A DNA stretch of 14,794 nt from Halieaceae bacterium (GTDB lineage Bacteria > Pseudomonadota > Gammaproteobacteria > Pseudomonadales > Halieaceae), in contig WTHO01000021.1 of the NCBI GenBank assembly GCA_011523115.1, positions 25,598 through 40,391 of the forward strand, written 5' to 3'. How positions within the stretch are numbered: position 1 is the stretch's first letter; every line of letters begins with the position of its first letter. The notes under the pieces were generated by a model that had not been told where the DNA came from, searched no databases, and worked only from the letters and a program-made list of their open reading frames with translations. This document shows positions 1 to 6,634 of this stretch, piece by piece. A program made the translations under genes and the position numbers.

Positions 1-68
1 TCTCGAGAATGCGGCATCGGATTATCACTTTGAACGCCGGCCTTCTCGCCGGCACTGCGGTTACGTAA
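1..68 (+). CDS. ftsE: Cell division ATP-binding protein FtsE, C-terminal end only
   Basis: Only the last 21 codons are in the window, read from base 3 (ending in ...LLAGTAVT, stop TAA at 66-68). The pattern of basic residues followed by an (I/L)TL-x-x-G-x-(L)-x-x-(G/D) tail matches the end of FtsE, the ABC-type ATPase that pairs with FtsX at the septum to activate peptidoglycan hydrolases. The stop overlaps the ftsX start by one base (TAATG), the usual ftsE-ftsX coupling. The call rests on this short tail plus the position before ftsX; the catalytic motifs lie outside the window. Confidence 0.85.
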   Translation, partial: SRMRHRIITLNAGLLAGTAVT

Positions 69-1021
69 TGTTCTCGGGACGCGAGTCGGCCACGGATCGA
101 TGGGGCCCGTTTGCAGCTTGGCGAGCCCAACACCGTATTGCTGCTGCCAGTAGCTGGCAAAGGTTACTGTCGCGACCGGGGGCGACCTGCTTGATCTGGC
201 TCGTTGTTGCGATTTCTTTGGCGTTGCCCGGCGCACTCCTGCTGACACTGGACAGTGTGCATCGGATGGCAACGGATTTTGATCGAGGGGTTCAGCTGTC
301 AGTCATGCTCGAAACGGATGCAACGCTGGCTGATGTTGAGGCGATTCAGGGTGCTATCACTGCGTGGCCAGAGATTGATCGGGTCACCTTTTTGCACCGT
401 GATGACGCGCTGTCACAATTCGCTGAGCAGACTGAGCTGTCTTCAGTTCTGTCGTCACTCAATCGAAATCCACTGCCTCATTCGTTACTGGTGGCGCCGG
501 TGATGCCGATGCCACAGCAAACCCTTGAGGGTCTTGTTGGAAAGCTGGCGGATTTGAGCAAGGTGGACAGAGTGGTTGCGAATACCCGCTGGATGGCGCG
601 GTTAGAGCAAGTGCTTCAGGCAGGGTGGCGCTGGGCATGGGCCTTGGGTATTGCCATGGTGTGTGGCGCGATCCTTGTGCTGGTGAATACCCTTTACCTT
701 GACGTTGATGCGCGCAGAGAGGAGATCCGGGTGGTCAGCCTCATCGGCGGTTCACCCGCCTTTGTTCGCAGGCCCTTTTTATACAGCGGGCTGTACTTTG
801 GCTTTGGTGGTGGGGTGCTGGCTACTATTGGCCTGTGGGCTTTCACCGCGTGGGTGGCAGGGCCCGTTAACGCCTTATTTCTCCTGTATGACCAGCCCAA
901 TCCACTATTGGGCCCCGGCGCCACGTACCCTATCGCAATGGTCAGCCTGGGCGCCATGGGTGGCTGGTTGGCGGCACTTTTTGCGACGCAGCGGTATATT
1001 ACACGCCTGAATACCCACTAA
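68..1021 (+). CDS. ftsX: Cell division protein FtsX (ABC transporter-like permease)
   Basis: FtsX is the inner-membrane partner of FtsE. It transmits ATP hydrolysis to periplasmic amidase activators during septation. The 317-residue product has the FtsX layout: a cytoplasmic N-terminus rich in basic residues (1-40), TM1 at about 41-61, a periplasmic domain (62-185), TM2 at 188-210, a conserved cytoplasmic loop with REEI-x-V-x-x-LIG (218-227), TM3 at 240-264 and TM4 at 288-307. The ATG at 68 overlaps the ftsE stop (TAATG), so translational coupling fixes the start. Length is normal for gammaproteobacterial FtsX. It is followed by a 91-bp gap that holds the rpoH control signals; no U-tract terminator is visible there, so read-through into rpoH is possible. 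Confidence 0.96.
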   Translation: MFSGRESATDRWGPFAAWRAQHRIAAASSWQRLLSRPGATCLIWLVVAISLALPGALLLTLDSVHRMATDFDRGVQLSVMLETDATLADVEAIQGAITAWPEIDRVTFLHRDDALSQFAEQTELSSVLSSLNRNPLPHSLLVAPVMPMPQQTLEGLVGKLADLSKVDRVVANTRWMARLEQVLQAGWRWAWALGIAMVCGAILVLVNTLYLDVDARREEIRVVSLIGGSPAFVRRPFLYSGLYFGFGGGVLATIGLWAFTAWVAGPVNALFLLYDQPNPLLGPGATYPIAMVSLGAMGGWLAALFATQRYITRLNTH

Positions 1022-1049
1022 GCTATTGAAATAAGGCATTTTTCAACAT

Positions 1050-1076
1050 TTAGCACTCTCTATGCGAGAGTGCTAA
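1050..1076. promoter_or_regulatory. CIRCE operator (predicted HrcA-binding site) upstream of rpoH
   Basis: Bases 1050-1058 read TTAGCACTC and 1068-1076 read GAGTGCTAA, separated by exactly nine bases. This is the consensus CIRCE element (TTAGCACTC-N9-GAGTGCTAA) with no mismatch. CIRCE is bound by the heat-shock repressor HrcA, classically in front of groESL and the hrcA-dnaK genes. The arms actually pair over 11 bp around a 5-base centre, so the element would also fold as RNA in a read-through transcript. It lies 37 bp before the rpoH start, implying repression of rpoH by HrcA. No hrcA gene is in the window, so the regulator's presence is inferred. Confidence 0.9.
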
Positions 1077-1079
1077 AAT
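1050..1079 (+). promoter_or_regulatory. Possible rpoH promoter overlapping the CIRCE element
   Basis: TAAAAT at 1074-1079 matches five of six positions of a sigma-70 -10 box. TTAGCA at 1050-1055, 18 bp upstream, is a weak -35 candidate (four of six). In this arrangement both CIRCE half-sites would sit on the promoter boxes and transcription would start near 1086, giving a leader of about 27 nt. An alternative is TTGAAA at 1026-1031 with a weak -10 around 1049-1054, which would put the start inside or just after CIRCE. The sequence alone does not decide between them. Confidence 0.35.
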
Positions 1080-1091
1080 AACCGTCGTTAA

Positions 1092-1106
1092 AGCCTTTTG
1101 GAGGCT
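1092..1106 (+). promoter_or_regulatory. Small hairpin overlapping the rpoH Shine-Dalgarno sequence
   Basis: AGCCT (1092-1096) and AGGCT (1102-1106) are perfectly complementary around a five-base loop. The ribosome-binding sequence GGAGG occupies 1100-1104: its first two G's are in the loop and the last three bases are paired. The ATG at 1113 follows with eight-base spacing. A structure hiding the Shine-Dalgarno sequence of a heat-shock sigma gene suggests an RNA thermometer, but this is inference from pairing only; the stem is short. Confidence 0.4.
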
Positions 1107-1112
1107 ATGGTT

Positions 1113-1988
1113 ATGACAGAAACGCAACGCGCACTGGCGCTGCCTAATAGCGCCGTGCTCAATATGGCGCCCGGCGCCAACTTGCCTGCCTACGTTCAGG
1201 CGGTGAGTGGTATCGCCATTTTGTCAGTGGAACGAGAGCGTGAGCTGGCAGAGCGTCTGTACTACGAGGAATGCGTCGATTCGGCGCGGGAACTGGTGCT
1301 GGCACACCTTCGCTTTGTTGTGCATATCGCGAGGAGCTATTCAGGATACGGATTGGCGGAGGCAGACCTGATTCAGGAAGGCAATGTTGGCCTGATGAAA
1401 GCGGTTAAGCGGTTCGATCCGACAAAAGGGGTTCGGCTGGTGTCCTTCGCGGTGCACTGGATCAAAGCTGAAATGCACGAATATATTCTTCGCAACTGGC
1501 GTATTGTAAAAGTCGCCACAACCAAGGCGCAGCGAAAGCTGTTCTTCAATCTGCGTAGCCAGAAAAAATCGCTCGATTGGCTGTCTGCCGAGGAAACCCG
1601 CGCGATTGCGGCAGATCTGGGCGTGGACGAAGCGGAGGTGACCCGGATGGAGGGCCGTCTCGCAGGCCGCGACATCGCTTTTGATGCGCCGGCAGATGCG
1701 GATGAAGACGACGGTTGGCAGGCACCGCAGTATTTTTTGACCGGTGGTCAGTCGGATCCGAGCGAGTTGGTTGAGGCCGAGAATTTCGCAGAAGACAGCA
1801 TGGGCAGGCTCCATCTGGCATTGGCTGATCTGGATGATCGAAGCCGCGACATTCTAGAACGCAGATGGTTACTGGATAATAAATCGACCTTGCACGAATT
1901 GGCGGCGGAATATCAAGTTTCTGCCGAGCGGATCCGGCAGTTGGAGGCCAATGCGCTCAAGAAACTGCGCACTGCCATGGTAGCCTGA
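1113..1988 (+). CDS. rpoH: RNA polymerase sigma-32 factor (heat-shock sigma, RpoH)
   Basis: RpoH directs core RNA polymerase to heat-shock promoters. The 291-residue product aligns end to end with E. coli RpoH (284 residues). Region 2 contains DLIQEGNVGLMKAV (85-98) and the stretch to VATTKAQ (134-140). The diagnostic RpoH box QRKLFFNLR is at 140-148, and the region 4.2 helix-turn-helix includes KSTLHELAAEY (257-267) and SAERIRQLE (270-278). Start choice: GGAGG at 1100-1104 gives an eight-base spacing to ATG 1113, and MTETQ aligns with the E. coli start. TTG 1098 overlaps that Shine-Dalgarno sequence, and ATG 1107 is only two bases from it. A CIRCE operator and a Shine-Dalgarno hairpin lie just upstream, pointing to transcriptional and translational control. 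Confidence 0.97.
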   Translation: MTETQRALALPNSAVLNMAPGANLPAYVQAVSGIAILSVERERELAERLYYEECVDSARELVLAHLRFVVHIARSYSGYGLAEADLIQEGNVGLMKAVKRFDPTKGVRLVSFAVHWIKAEMHEYILRNWRIVKVATTKAQRKLFFNLRSQKKSLDWLSAEETRAIAADLGVDEAEVTRMEGRLAGRDIAFDAPADADEDDGWQAPQYFLTGGQSDPSELVEAENFAEDSMGRLHLALADLDDRSRDILERRWLLDNKSTLHELAAEYQVSAERIRQLEANALKKLRTAMVA

Positions 1989-2001
1989 TCGCGATCGGGC
2001 T
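1982..2001 (+). other. Hairpin spanning the rpoH stop codon, no U-tract
   Basis: AGCCTGAT (1982-1989) pairs with ATCGGGCT (1994-2001) across CGCG, including one G-U pair, so the stem covers the rpoH TGA (1986-1988). No run of T follows, which argues against a standard intrinsic terminator. It lies in the 33-bp gap before trmB and could be a processing or stability structure. Confidence 0.35.
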
Positions 2002-2021
2002 CAATCAGCCTCATCCAACCT

Positions 2022-2723
2022 ATGGTAGCCGCCGCAGGACCTCTTGCCACCCGTATCAGAAGTTTCGTCATGCGCGCCGGCAGGATGACGGCTGGTCAAG
2101 AGCAGGGCTGGCAGCAGGGCTTCCCCCAGTTCGGCCTGACGGTAGCGCAGGGGGCACTCGACTGGGACAAGACATTTGGCTCACCCGGACGACGGGTACT
2201 TGAAATCGGGTTTGGAATGGGCGACAGCCTGTTGCAAATGGCTCAGGCCGAGCCTGAAACCCAGTTTGTAGGGATAGAGGTGCATCGGCCTGGCGTGGGC
2301 AGATTACTGTCGCAGGCTTTGGGTTTGGGTATCGGAAACCTGCGCGTCTATGCTGAAGACGCCGTCGACGTGCTATCCCACTGTGTAGCGCCCGCTTCCC
2401 TCGATGCTGTTCATATTTTCTTCCCCGATCCTTGGCACAAAAAGCGACACCACAAGCGCCGTTTGATTCAACCGAAATTCGTTGGCGATTTGGCTCACCT
2501 GATGAGAGAAGATGGGTACCTTCATCTTGCGACCGATTGGACACCCTATGCGGAGCATATGTTCGACGTGCTGGATGCAGAGCCACTGCTCATCAACGCC
2601 GGTGGCGCGCCCCGTAGGGCGGTAGCAAGGCCAGACTACAGACCAGTGACCAAGTTTGAGCGTCGTGGTGAGCGTCTGGGACACGCTGTGCAGGACTTGA
2701 TTTACCTCAGAGCGTCGTCCTAA
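2022..2723 (+). CDS. trmB: tRNA (guanine-N7)-methyltransferase TrmB
   Basis: TrmB uses S-adenosylmethionine to form m7G46 in the variable loop of tRNA. The 233-residue product shows the family landmarks: RIRSFVMRAGRMT near the N-terminus (11-23), the SAM-binding loop EIGFGMG (61-67), GIEVHRPGVG (84-93), the signature FFPDPWHKKRHHKRR (133-147), ATDWTPYAEHM (170-180) and the C-terminal TKFERRGERLGH (210-221). Length is normal. No strong Shine-Dalgarno sequence precedes ATG 2022, so translation probably continues from rpoH 33 bp upstream. The stop (TAA, 2721-2723) interlocks with the hemW stop on the opposite strand. Confidence 0.96.
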   Translation: MVAAAGPLATRIRSFVMRAGRMTAGQEQGWQQGFPQFGLTVAQGALDWDKTFGSPGRRVLEIGFGMGDSLLQMAQAEPETQFVGIEVHRPGVGRLLSQALGLGIGNLRVYAEDAVDVLSHCVAPASLDAVHIFFPDPWHKKRHHKRRLIQPKFVGDLAHLMREDGYLHLATDWTPYAEHMFDVLDAEPLLINAGGAPRRAVARPDYRPVTKFERRGERLGHAVQDLIYLRASS

Positions 2724-3874
2724 AGAAAGGTCGCTACGGTACTGTCCAAAAATTGGTAACCCAATTCTGTCGCGACGAACTGCTGGGCAGCTGTGGTCGC
2801 TACCCACCCTCTTGAAATCGCCTCATCGGCCGCCGCGACTAAGTCTGCGCTTTGCAGGCCCGTTCGGTCGGTAAAGTCACCCAGTGAGACGCCGCCCTTG
2901 AGGCGAAGGGCGTTCATTGCAAACTCACCGATGACAGCGTGTGGCGAGATTGTTGTCGTCGCGGGCGGTGCCATGCCGGCTCGCTGATTGAGCTTGAGGT
3001 AGTCGTTGGGCAGGCGGGTACGGTGTGTTCGCACAATATCGCCAGCCGGTCGCGTCACTTTGCCATGGGCGCCAGCACCCAAGCCTACGTAATCACCAAA
3101 CTGCCAATAGTTGAGATTGTGCCGGCTTTCCTCGCCTTTCCGGCTATACGCCGAGACTTCATACTGCAGAAAACCTGCGGTTTGAAACATTCCTTCGCCC
3201 CGACTTTGAATACACTCCAACTCGTCCTCGCCCGGCAGCGTTGGGGGCGCTGACCAGAATCGGGTATTTCGCTCGATCGTCAACTGGTACCAGGAGATAT
3301 GACCGGCACTGCGCTCAATAGCCTCTGCTACGTCTGCCTCTGCCATCGTTGCGTTCTGCCCGGGCAAGCCGTGCATCAGGTCGATGTTCCATCGGTCGAA
3401 GCCAGCGGCCGGAATGTGGTCGAGAGCATGCCGGGCCTCATCGCCGCTGTGTAATCTGCCGAGGCTCTGCAGTGCGTGGTCATGAAATGTCTGTACGCCA
3501 ATGCTGAGCCGGTTGATGCCCGCGCGCCGGTAACGTTTAAAGTGCCCGGCATCGGCACTATTCGGGTTACTTTCCAGAGTAATTTCAGCATCACCTGAGA
3601 GGGTGAGCCGGTCGCCAATGCCTCCGAGCAATCGCGCGATCCACTCGCCGTCAAACAGGCTGGGGGTCCCGCCACCGATGAAGATCGATCTGATTGGACG
3701 GCCGTTGAGCCACTCCAACTGGCTGTCCAAATCACTCAGCAGCGCATCGACATAGGGTTGTTGAAGTGTCGGCGAAAACCCCTCGTGGCTGTTGAAGTCA
3801 CAGTAGGGACACTTTTGTGTGCACCACGGCAGATGCACATAGAGTGCTAGCGGAATCGATGCCGGCTTGATCAT
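2720..3874 (-). CDS. hemW: Radical SAM heme chaperone HemW (formerly 'HemN-like')
   Basis: HemW is a radical-SAM protein that binds heme and is thought to deliver it to respiratory enzymes. Residues C18, C22 and C25 form the CxxxCxxC [4Fe-4S] motif, followed by DF. The fourth cysteine typical of true coproporphyrinogen dehydrogenase HemN is absent. Other landmarks are GGGTPS (67-72), SIGVQ (124-128), the HNxxYW motif (252-257) tied to heme binding in HemW, and GLGAGAHG (264-271). The product is 384 residues, normal for the family. The ATG overlaps the rdgB stop by four bases (ATGA), so the two are coupled. It is the last gene of the eight-gene minus-strand run and ends tail-to-tail with trmB. 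Confidence 0.95.
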   Translation of the reverse strand: MIKPASIPLALYVHLPWCTQKCPYCDFNSHEGFSPTLQQPYVDALLSDLDSQLEWLNGRPIRSIFIGGGTPSLFDGEWIARLLGGIGDRLTLSGDAEITLESNPNSADAGHFKRYRRAGINRLSIGVQTFHDHALQSLGRLHSGDEARHALDHIPAAGFDRWNIDLMHGLPGQNATMAEADVAEAIERSAGHISWYQLTIERNTRFWSAPPTLPGEDELECIQSRGEGMFQTAGFLQYEVSAYSRKGEESRHNLNYWQFGDYVGLGAGAHGKVTRPAGDIVRTHRTRLPNDYLKLNQRAGMAPPATTTISPHAVIGEFAMNALRLKGGVSLGDFTDRTGLQSADLVAAADEAISRGWVATTAAQQFVATELGYQFLDSTVATFL

Positions 3875-4467
3875 GCTTGAGCCAGCTTGATCAGCCTTGT
3901 GAGAGCCTTACCTCGATGGCTAATGAGATTTTTTTCCTCCGCGGTCAGCTCGGCCGCGTGGCGGCTCTCGCCATCGGGAATGAACAGCGGATCGTAACCG
4001 AACCCGCCATCGCCGCGTGGCGCTGTGGCAATGGAGCCTGACCAGCGGCCCTCGGCAATGAGAGGGCTGGGGTCATCGGCATGCTGCAGTATGACGAGTA
4101 CGGCAATATAAAATGCCGAACGATCTGCGCCTGAAAATGGTGCCATGTTTTCTAATAGCAGCGCATTATTCGCCTGATCGCCCTTTCCTGAGTACCTGGC
4201 CGAGCGCAATCCGGGGTCGCCACCCAGTGCGGGTACCACCAGACCAGAGTCATCTGCCAGTGCGGCGCAGCCGGTCGCGCGGCACGCATGCCTTGCCTTG
4301 ATTAGCGCGTTTTCTACAAAAGTGGTGCCGGTCTCGGCGACCTCAGGCACGCCATGGTCACCCTGAGGCGAGATCTCCCAGTGGTTACCCAGTATTTCTG
4401 CGAACTCGCGGATCTTGCCCTGGTTGTGGCTGGCAATGATTAGCCTCGGCATGCTTGGCGGCGCCAT
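3871..4467 (-). CDS. rdgB: Non-canonical purine NTP pyrophosphatase RdgB (ITPase/XTPase/HAM1 family)
   Basis: RdgB hydrolyses dITP, ITP and XTP to monophosphates, keeping deaminated purines out of DNA and RNA. The 198-residue product shows SHNQGK (13-18), TFVENALIKARHA (49-61), the catalytic ADDSG (71-75), GGFGYDP (154-160) and SHRGKAL (183-189). Two starts are possible: ATG 4467, three bases after the upstream DUF4426 gene's stop, and ATG 4452, which aligns exactly with the E. coli N-terminus (MPRLIIAS against MQKVVLAT). Neither has a clear Shine-Dalgarno sequence. The gene overlaps the hemW start by four bases. Confidence 0.95.
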   Translation of the reverse strand: MAPPSMPRLIIASHNQGKIREFAEILGNHWEISPQGDHGVPEVAETGTTFVENALIKARHACRATGCAALADDSGLVVPALGGDPGLRSARYSGKGDQANNALLLENMAPFSGADRSAFYIAVLVILQHADDPSPLIAEGRWSGSIATAPRGDGGFGYDPLFIPDGESRHAAELTAEEKNLISHRGKALTRLIKLAQA

Positions 4468-4470
4468 TTT

Positions 4471-4890
4471 TTAGTTCTGGCGCCAGAGCTGCACTTTGAT
4501 TTTGTGCTCGAAAACAATCTCTGTTCCTTCGGGCTGAAAGTTAAATTCGAAAAATCGATACTCTCTATCCAGAAATTCAAATGGCACGATGTAGTAGGTG
4601 GCGCGGCCTTCGCGGATTTCCTTGATGCGCATGCTTTCGCCCGTGATCAGGTCCCATGTCCGCCCTTCAATAGACATCGGCCTGCCCGCTGTCTCTCCAG
4701 CATTCGCGTCGCGGACCGACAGCGTCAGAATGGCTTTATCGGCCCCTCTGGTGATGCCGTACTCCGCGGCCACCTGTGGTGAGAGGAACGTTGTATAGAC
4801 AATACTGTGGTGCAACTCGAATTGATCGAAACGAGTAGATTGCTGACCGAGAGCCGGCTCTATTGCCAACCCCACCAGCAGCAGTCCGAT
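4471..4890 (-). CDS. DUF4426 exported protein of unknown function, unusual start
   Basis: The product matches the DUF4426 family that sits between metW and rdgB in Pseudomonas (PA0388-like). No biochemical function is established to my knowledge. It has a hydrophobic stretch GLLLVGLAIEPALG followed by QQ, looking like a short signal peptide, then a beta-rich domain of about 120 residues with a conserved beginning (FELHHSIVYTTFL). No ATG, GTG or TTG occurs in frame near the expected N-terminus: the nearest upstream ones lie deep inside metW and would add 50 or more residues of metW shadow, and the first downstream one (GTG in LLLV) would destroy the signal peptide. ATC at 4888-4890 begins on the last base of the metW stop (TAATC), where ATG would be expected, and gives 139 residues. 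That start lacks a basic n-region. Start uncertain, gene itself convincing. Confidence 0.75.
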   Translation of the reverse strand: MGLLLVGLAIEPALGQQSTRFDQFELHHSIVYTTFLSPQVAAEYGITRGADKAILTLSVRDANAGETAGRPMSIEGRTWDLITGESMRIKEIREGRATYYIVPFEFLDREYRFFEFNFQPEGTEIVFEHKIKVQLWRQN

Positions 4891-5489
4891 TAGTCGCCAG
4901 AGCGACGGATACGGTAAATGGCGCTGGTAGCGAAAAGATTGGGGAACCAGCGGCCCAAAAAGTGCTGTGCGGGACCGGCGATGGTTGCTCGCTCGATAAT
5001 GTCTATGTGAAGTGCTGAGCACAGTGCGTCGAAGTCCATAACAGTGCAAAAGTGAATGTTGGGGGTGTCGTACCAGTGGCGCGGCATGACCCGAGACATG
5101 GGCATACGACCTTTGACACCCAAATGCAGCCTGCATGACCAATGGCCAAAGTTGGGGAATGAAACGATCGCCTCATCTGCAATATCGACCATACGTTGAA
5201 GCGCGATATGTGGATGGGTGAGTTCTTGTAGCGCGTGGGCCAAAATCACGACATCAAATCGATTGGTAGTGAAGCAGTGCAACCCGTCGTTGATGTCCTC
5301 CTGAATAACATCAAGCCCTCTGCTGACTGCGGTGACCAAGTTGGCGGGATCAATATCCACTCCCACTCCAATAGCGTCCCTCTCCTCGCTCAGCCGCGCT
5401 AAAAAGGCCCCATCGCCACAGCCCAGGTCCAGCACGCGACTCCCTTCTGGCACCCAGCTCAAAACGGTATCGAGATCGAGGCGACTCAT
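4890..5489 (-). CDS. metW: MetW, SAM-methyltransferase-fold partner of MetX
   Basis: MetW is a class I methyltransferase-fold protein encoded with metX in many proteobacteria and implicated in methionine biosynthesis. In Pseudomonas it has been reported to act through MetX. The 199-residue product carries the SAM-binding motif DLGCGDG (21-27), an acidic [12 protein letters not shown] segment, and SFPNFGHW followed by P-x-x-WY-x-TPNIH, all typical of MetW. The chosen start, ATG 5487-5489, overlaps the metX stop as ATGA and aligns with family N-termini; an upstream in-frame ATG at 5513 would add eight residues inside metX and is less likely. The TAA stop (4890-4892) overlaps the putative ATC start of the DUF4426 gene. 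Confidence 0.93.
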   Translation of the reverse strand: MSRLDLDTVLSWVPEGSRVLDLGCGDGAFLARLSEERDAIGVGVDIDPANLVTAVSRGLDVIQEDINDGLHCFTTNRFDVVILAHALQELTHPHIALQRMVDIADEAIVSFPNFGHWSCRLHLGVKGRMPMSRVMPRHWYDTPNIHFCTVMDFDALCSALHIDIIERATIAGPAQHFLGRWFPNLFATSAIYRIRRSGD

Positions 5490-6631
5490 GAGGGGCCGAC
5501 CCGACACATCCATGCGCTCAGCAGTGCCTCATAGGTGGGGTTGGGCAGCAAAAAGCCATCGTGTCCGTTATCAGTGTCGATATTGGCGTAGGTCACCGGT
5601 TTGCCTGCTGCCAGCAGCGCGTCGCGAATTTCGATCGAGCGCTGGGGTGGGAAGCGCCAGTCGGAGCTGAAAGACGCGATTAAAAAATCAGCTTCTGCGA
5701 CAGACAGGGCTGCTACCAGGTCACTTTTGTAGTCCGCCGCCAGCTCAAAAAGATCCAATGCGCGTGTCATCAATACATAGGTATTAGCATCGAACTGCGT
5801 AGAGAACCGCGCACCCTGATGGCGAAGGTAGCTCTCTACCTGAAACACCCACTCACTGTTATCGCCGGGCGCGAAGCTTCCCTCGCGGAGCTCTCTGCCA
5901 AAACGGTCACTCATGCCATCTGCCGACATGTAGGTGAGGTGCCCGACCATCCTCGCCAGAGCCACCCCTCGGGTAGGCAGTTTGCCCTGCGCCAGATAAT
6001 CGCCGTGGCACCAATCCGGGTCCGATAAAATGGCGTGACGAGCGATCTCATTGAAGGCAATGTTCTGGGCGGTCAGACCGGGCGCTGCCGCGAGCGCAAT
6101 GCAGTGCTCCACCCAATCGGGGAAATCCACCGCCCATTGCAGCGCTTGCATGCCGCCCAAACTGCCACCAATGACTGCCGCCCAGCGCGGTATGTTCAAG
6201 TGCTCGGCCAGTCGTTTCTGACTCCGCACCCAGTCTTTGACTTGAGGTTGGGGGAAGGCTCCGCCCCACGGCTCCTTGGTCGCCGGGTTGATGGTGTTAG
6301 GGCCTGACGAGCCATCGCAGCACCCCAGGTTGTTTGAACAAACAACATATAAACGATTTGTATCGATGGGTTTGCCTGGCCCAATGGCAAGGTCCCACCA
6401 GCCGGGCCGGCGATCTTCCTCGGAGTGGTAACCGGCGGCATGATGAGAGCCGGATAAGGCATGGCAGATCAACACGGCGTTGTCGCCGGCATGGTTGAGT
6501 TGGCCATAGGTTTCATAGACCAGCTCATGACTGTGCAGCACTGCCCCGCTGGAAAAGGTAAACGGTTCGTCAAAATGTGCGACCTGGGGTGTCACCAGCC
6601 CCACACTGCCATCCGAGAGATTCACTGCCAC
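5486..6631 (-). CDS. metX: Homoserine O-acyltransferase MetX (acetyl or succinyl)
   Basis: MetX acylates the hydroxyl of L-homoserine, the first committed step to methionine. It is an alpha/beta-hydrolase with a Ser-Asp-His triad, seen here as S157 in GGSLGGMQ, D324 in FSSDWRFPP and H357 in [21 protein letters not shown] (56-69) and GPGKPIDT (84-91) are further family signatures. The product is 381 residues, normal length. The start is GTG 6631, three bases after the yggT stop, and aligns with Pseudomonas MetX; a second GTG lies two codons in. Many proteobacterial MetX enzymes, including Pseudomonas ones, use succinyl-CoA instead of acetyl-CoA, and I cannot settle the donor from the sequence. 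It is coupled to metW by an ATGA overlap. Confidence 0.95.
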   Translation of the reverse strand: MAVNLSDGSVGLVTPQVAHFDEPFTFSSGAVLHSHELVYETYGQLNHAGDNAVLICHALSGSHHAAGYHSEEDRRPGWWDLAIGPGKPIDTNRLYVVCSNNLGCCDGSSGPNTINPATKEPWGGAFPQPQVKDWVRSQKRLAEHLNIPRWAAVIGGSLGGMQALQWAVDFPDWVEHCIALAAAPGLTAQNIAFNEIARHAILSDPDWCHGDYLAQGKLPTRGVALARMVGHLTYMSADGMSDRFGRELREGSFAPGDNSEWVFQVESYLRHQGARFSTQFDANTYVLMTRALDLFELAADYKSDLVAALSVAEADFLIASFSSDWRFPPQRSIEIRDALLAAGKPVTYANIDTDNGHDGFLLPNPTYEALLSAWMCRVGPS

Positions 6632-6634
6632 AAC

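Noticed and set aside
1050..1076. The ftsX-rpoH hairpin read as an intrinsic terminator of ftsEX
   Set aside because: No T-run follows the stem on the plus strand, and the half-sites and nine-base spacing match CIRCE exactly, so an operator is the better reading.
2068..2586. 172-residue open frame antisense to trmB
   Set aside because: It has no recognisable motif and lies wholly within trmB, whose protein is clearly conserved. Other long antisense frames in the window were dropped on the same grounds.
2720..3874. HemN coproporphyrinogen dehydrogenase
   Set aside because: The cluster is CxxxCxxC-DF without the fourth cysteine of HemN, and the HNxxYW motif of HemW is present.
4471..5142. A 223-residue version of the DUF4426 gene starting at 5142
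   Set aside because: The extra N-terminal ~85 residues are a basic, low-complexity read of metW in another frame and place the signal-peptide-like stretch in the middle of the protein.
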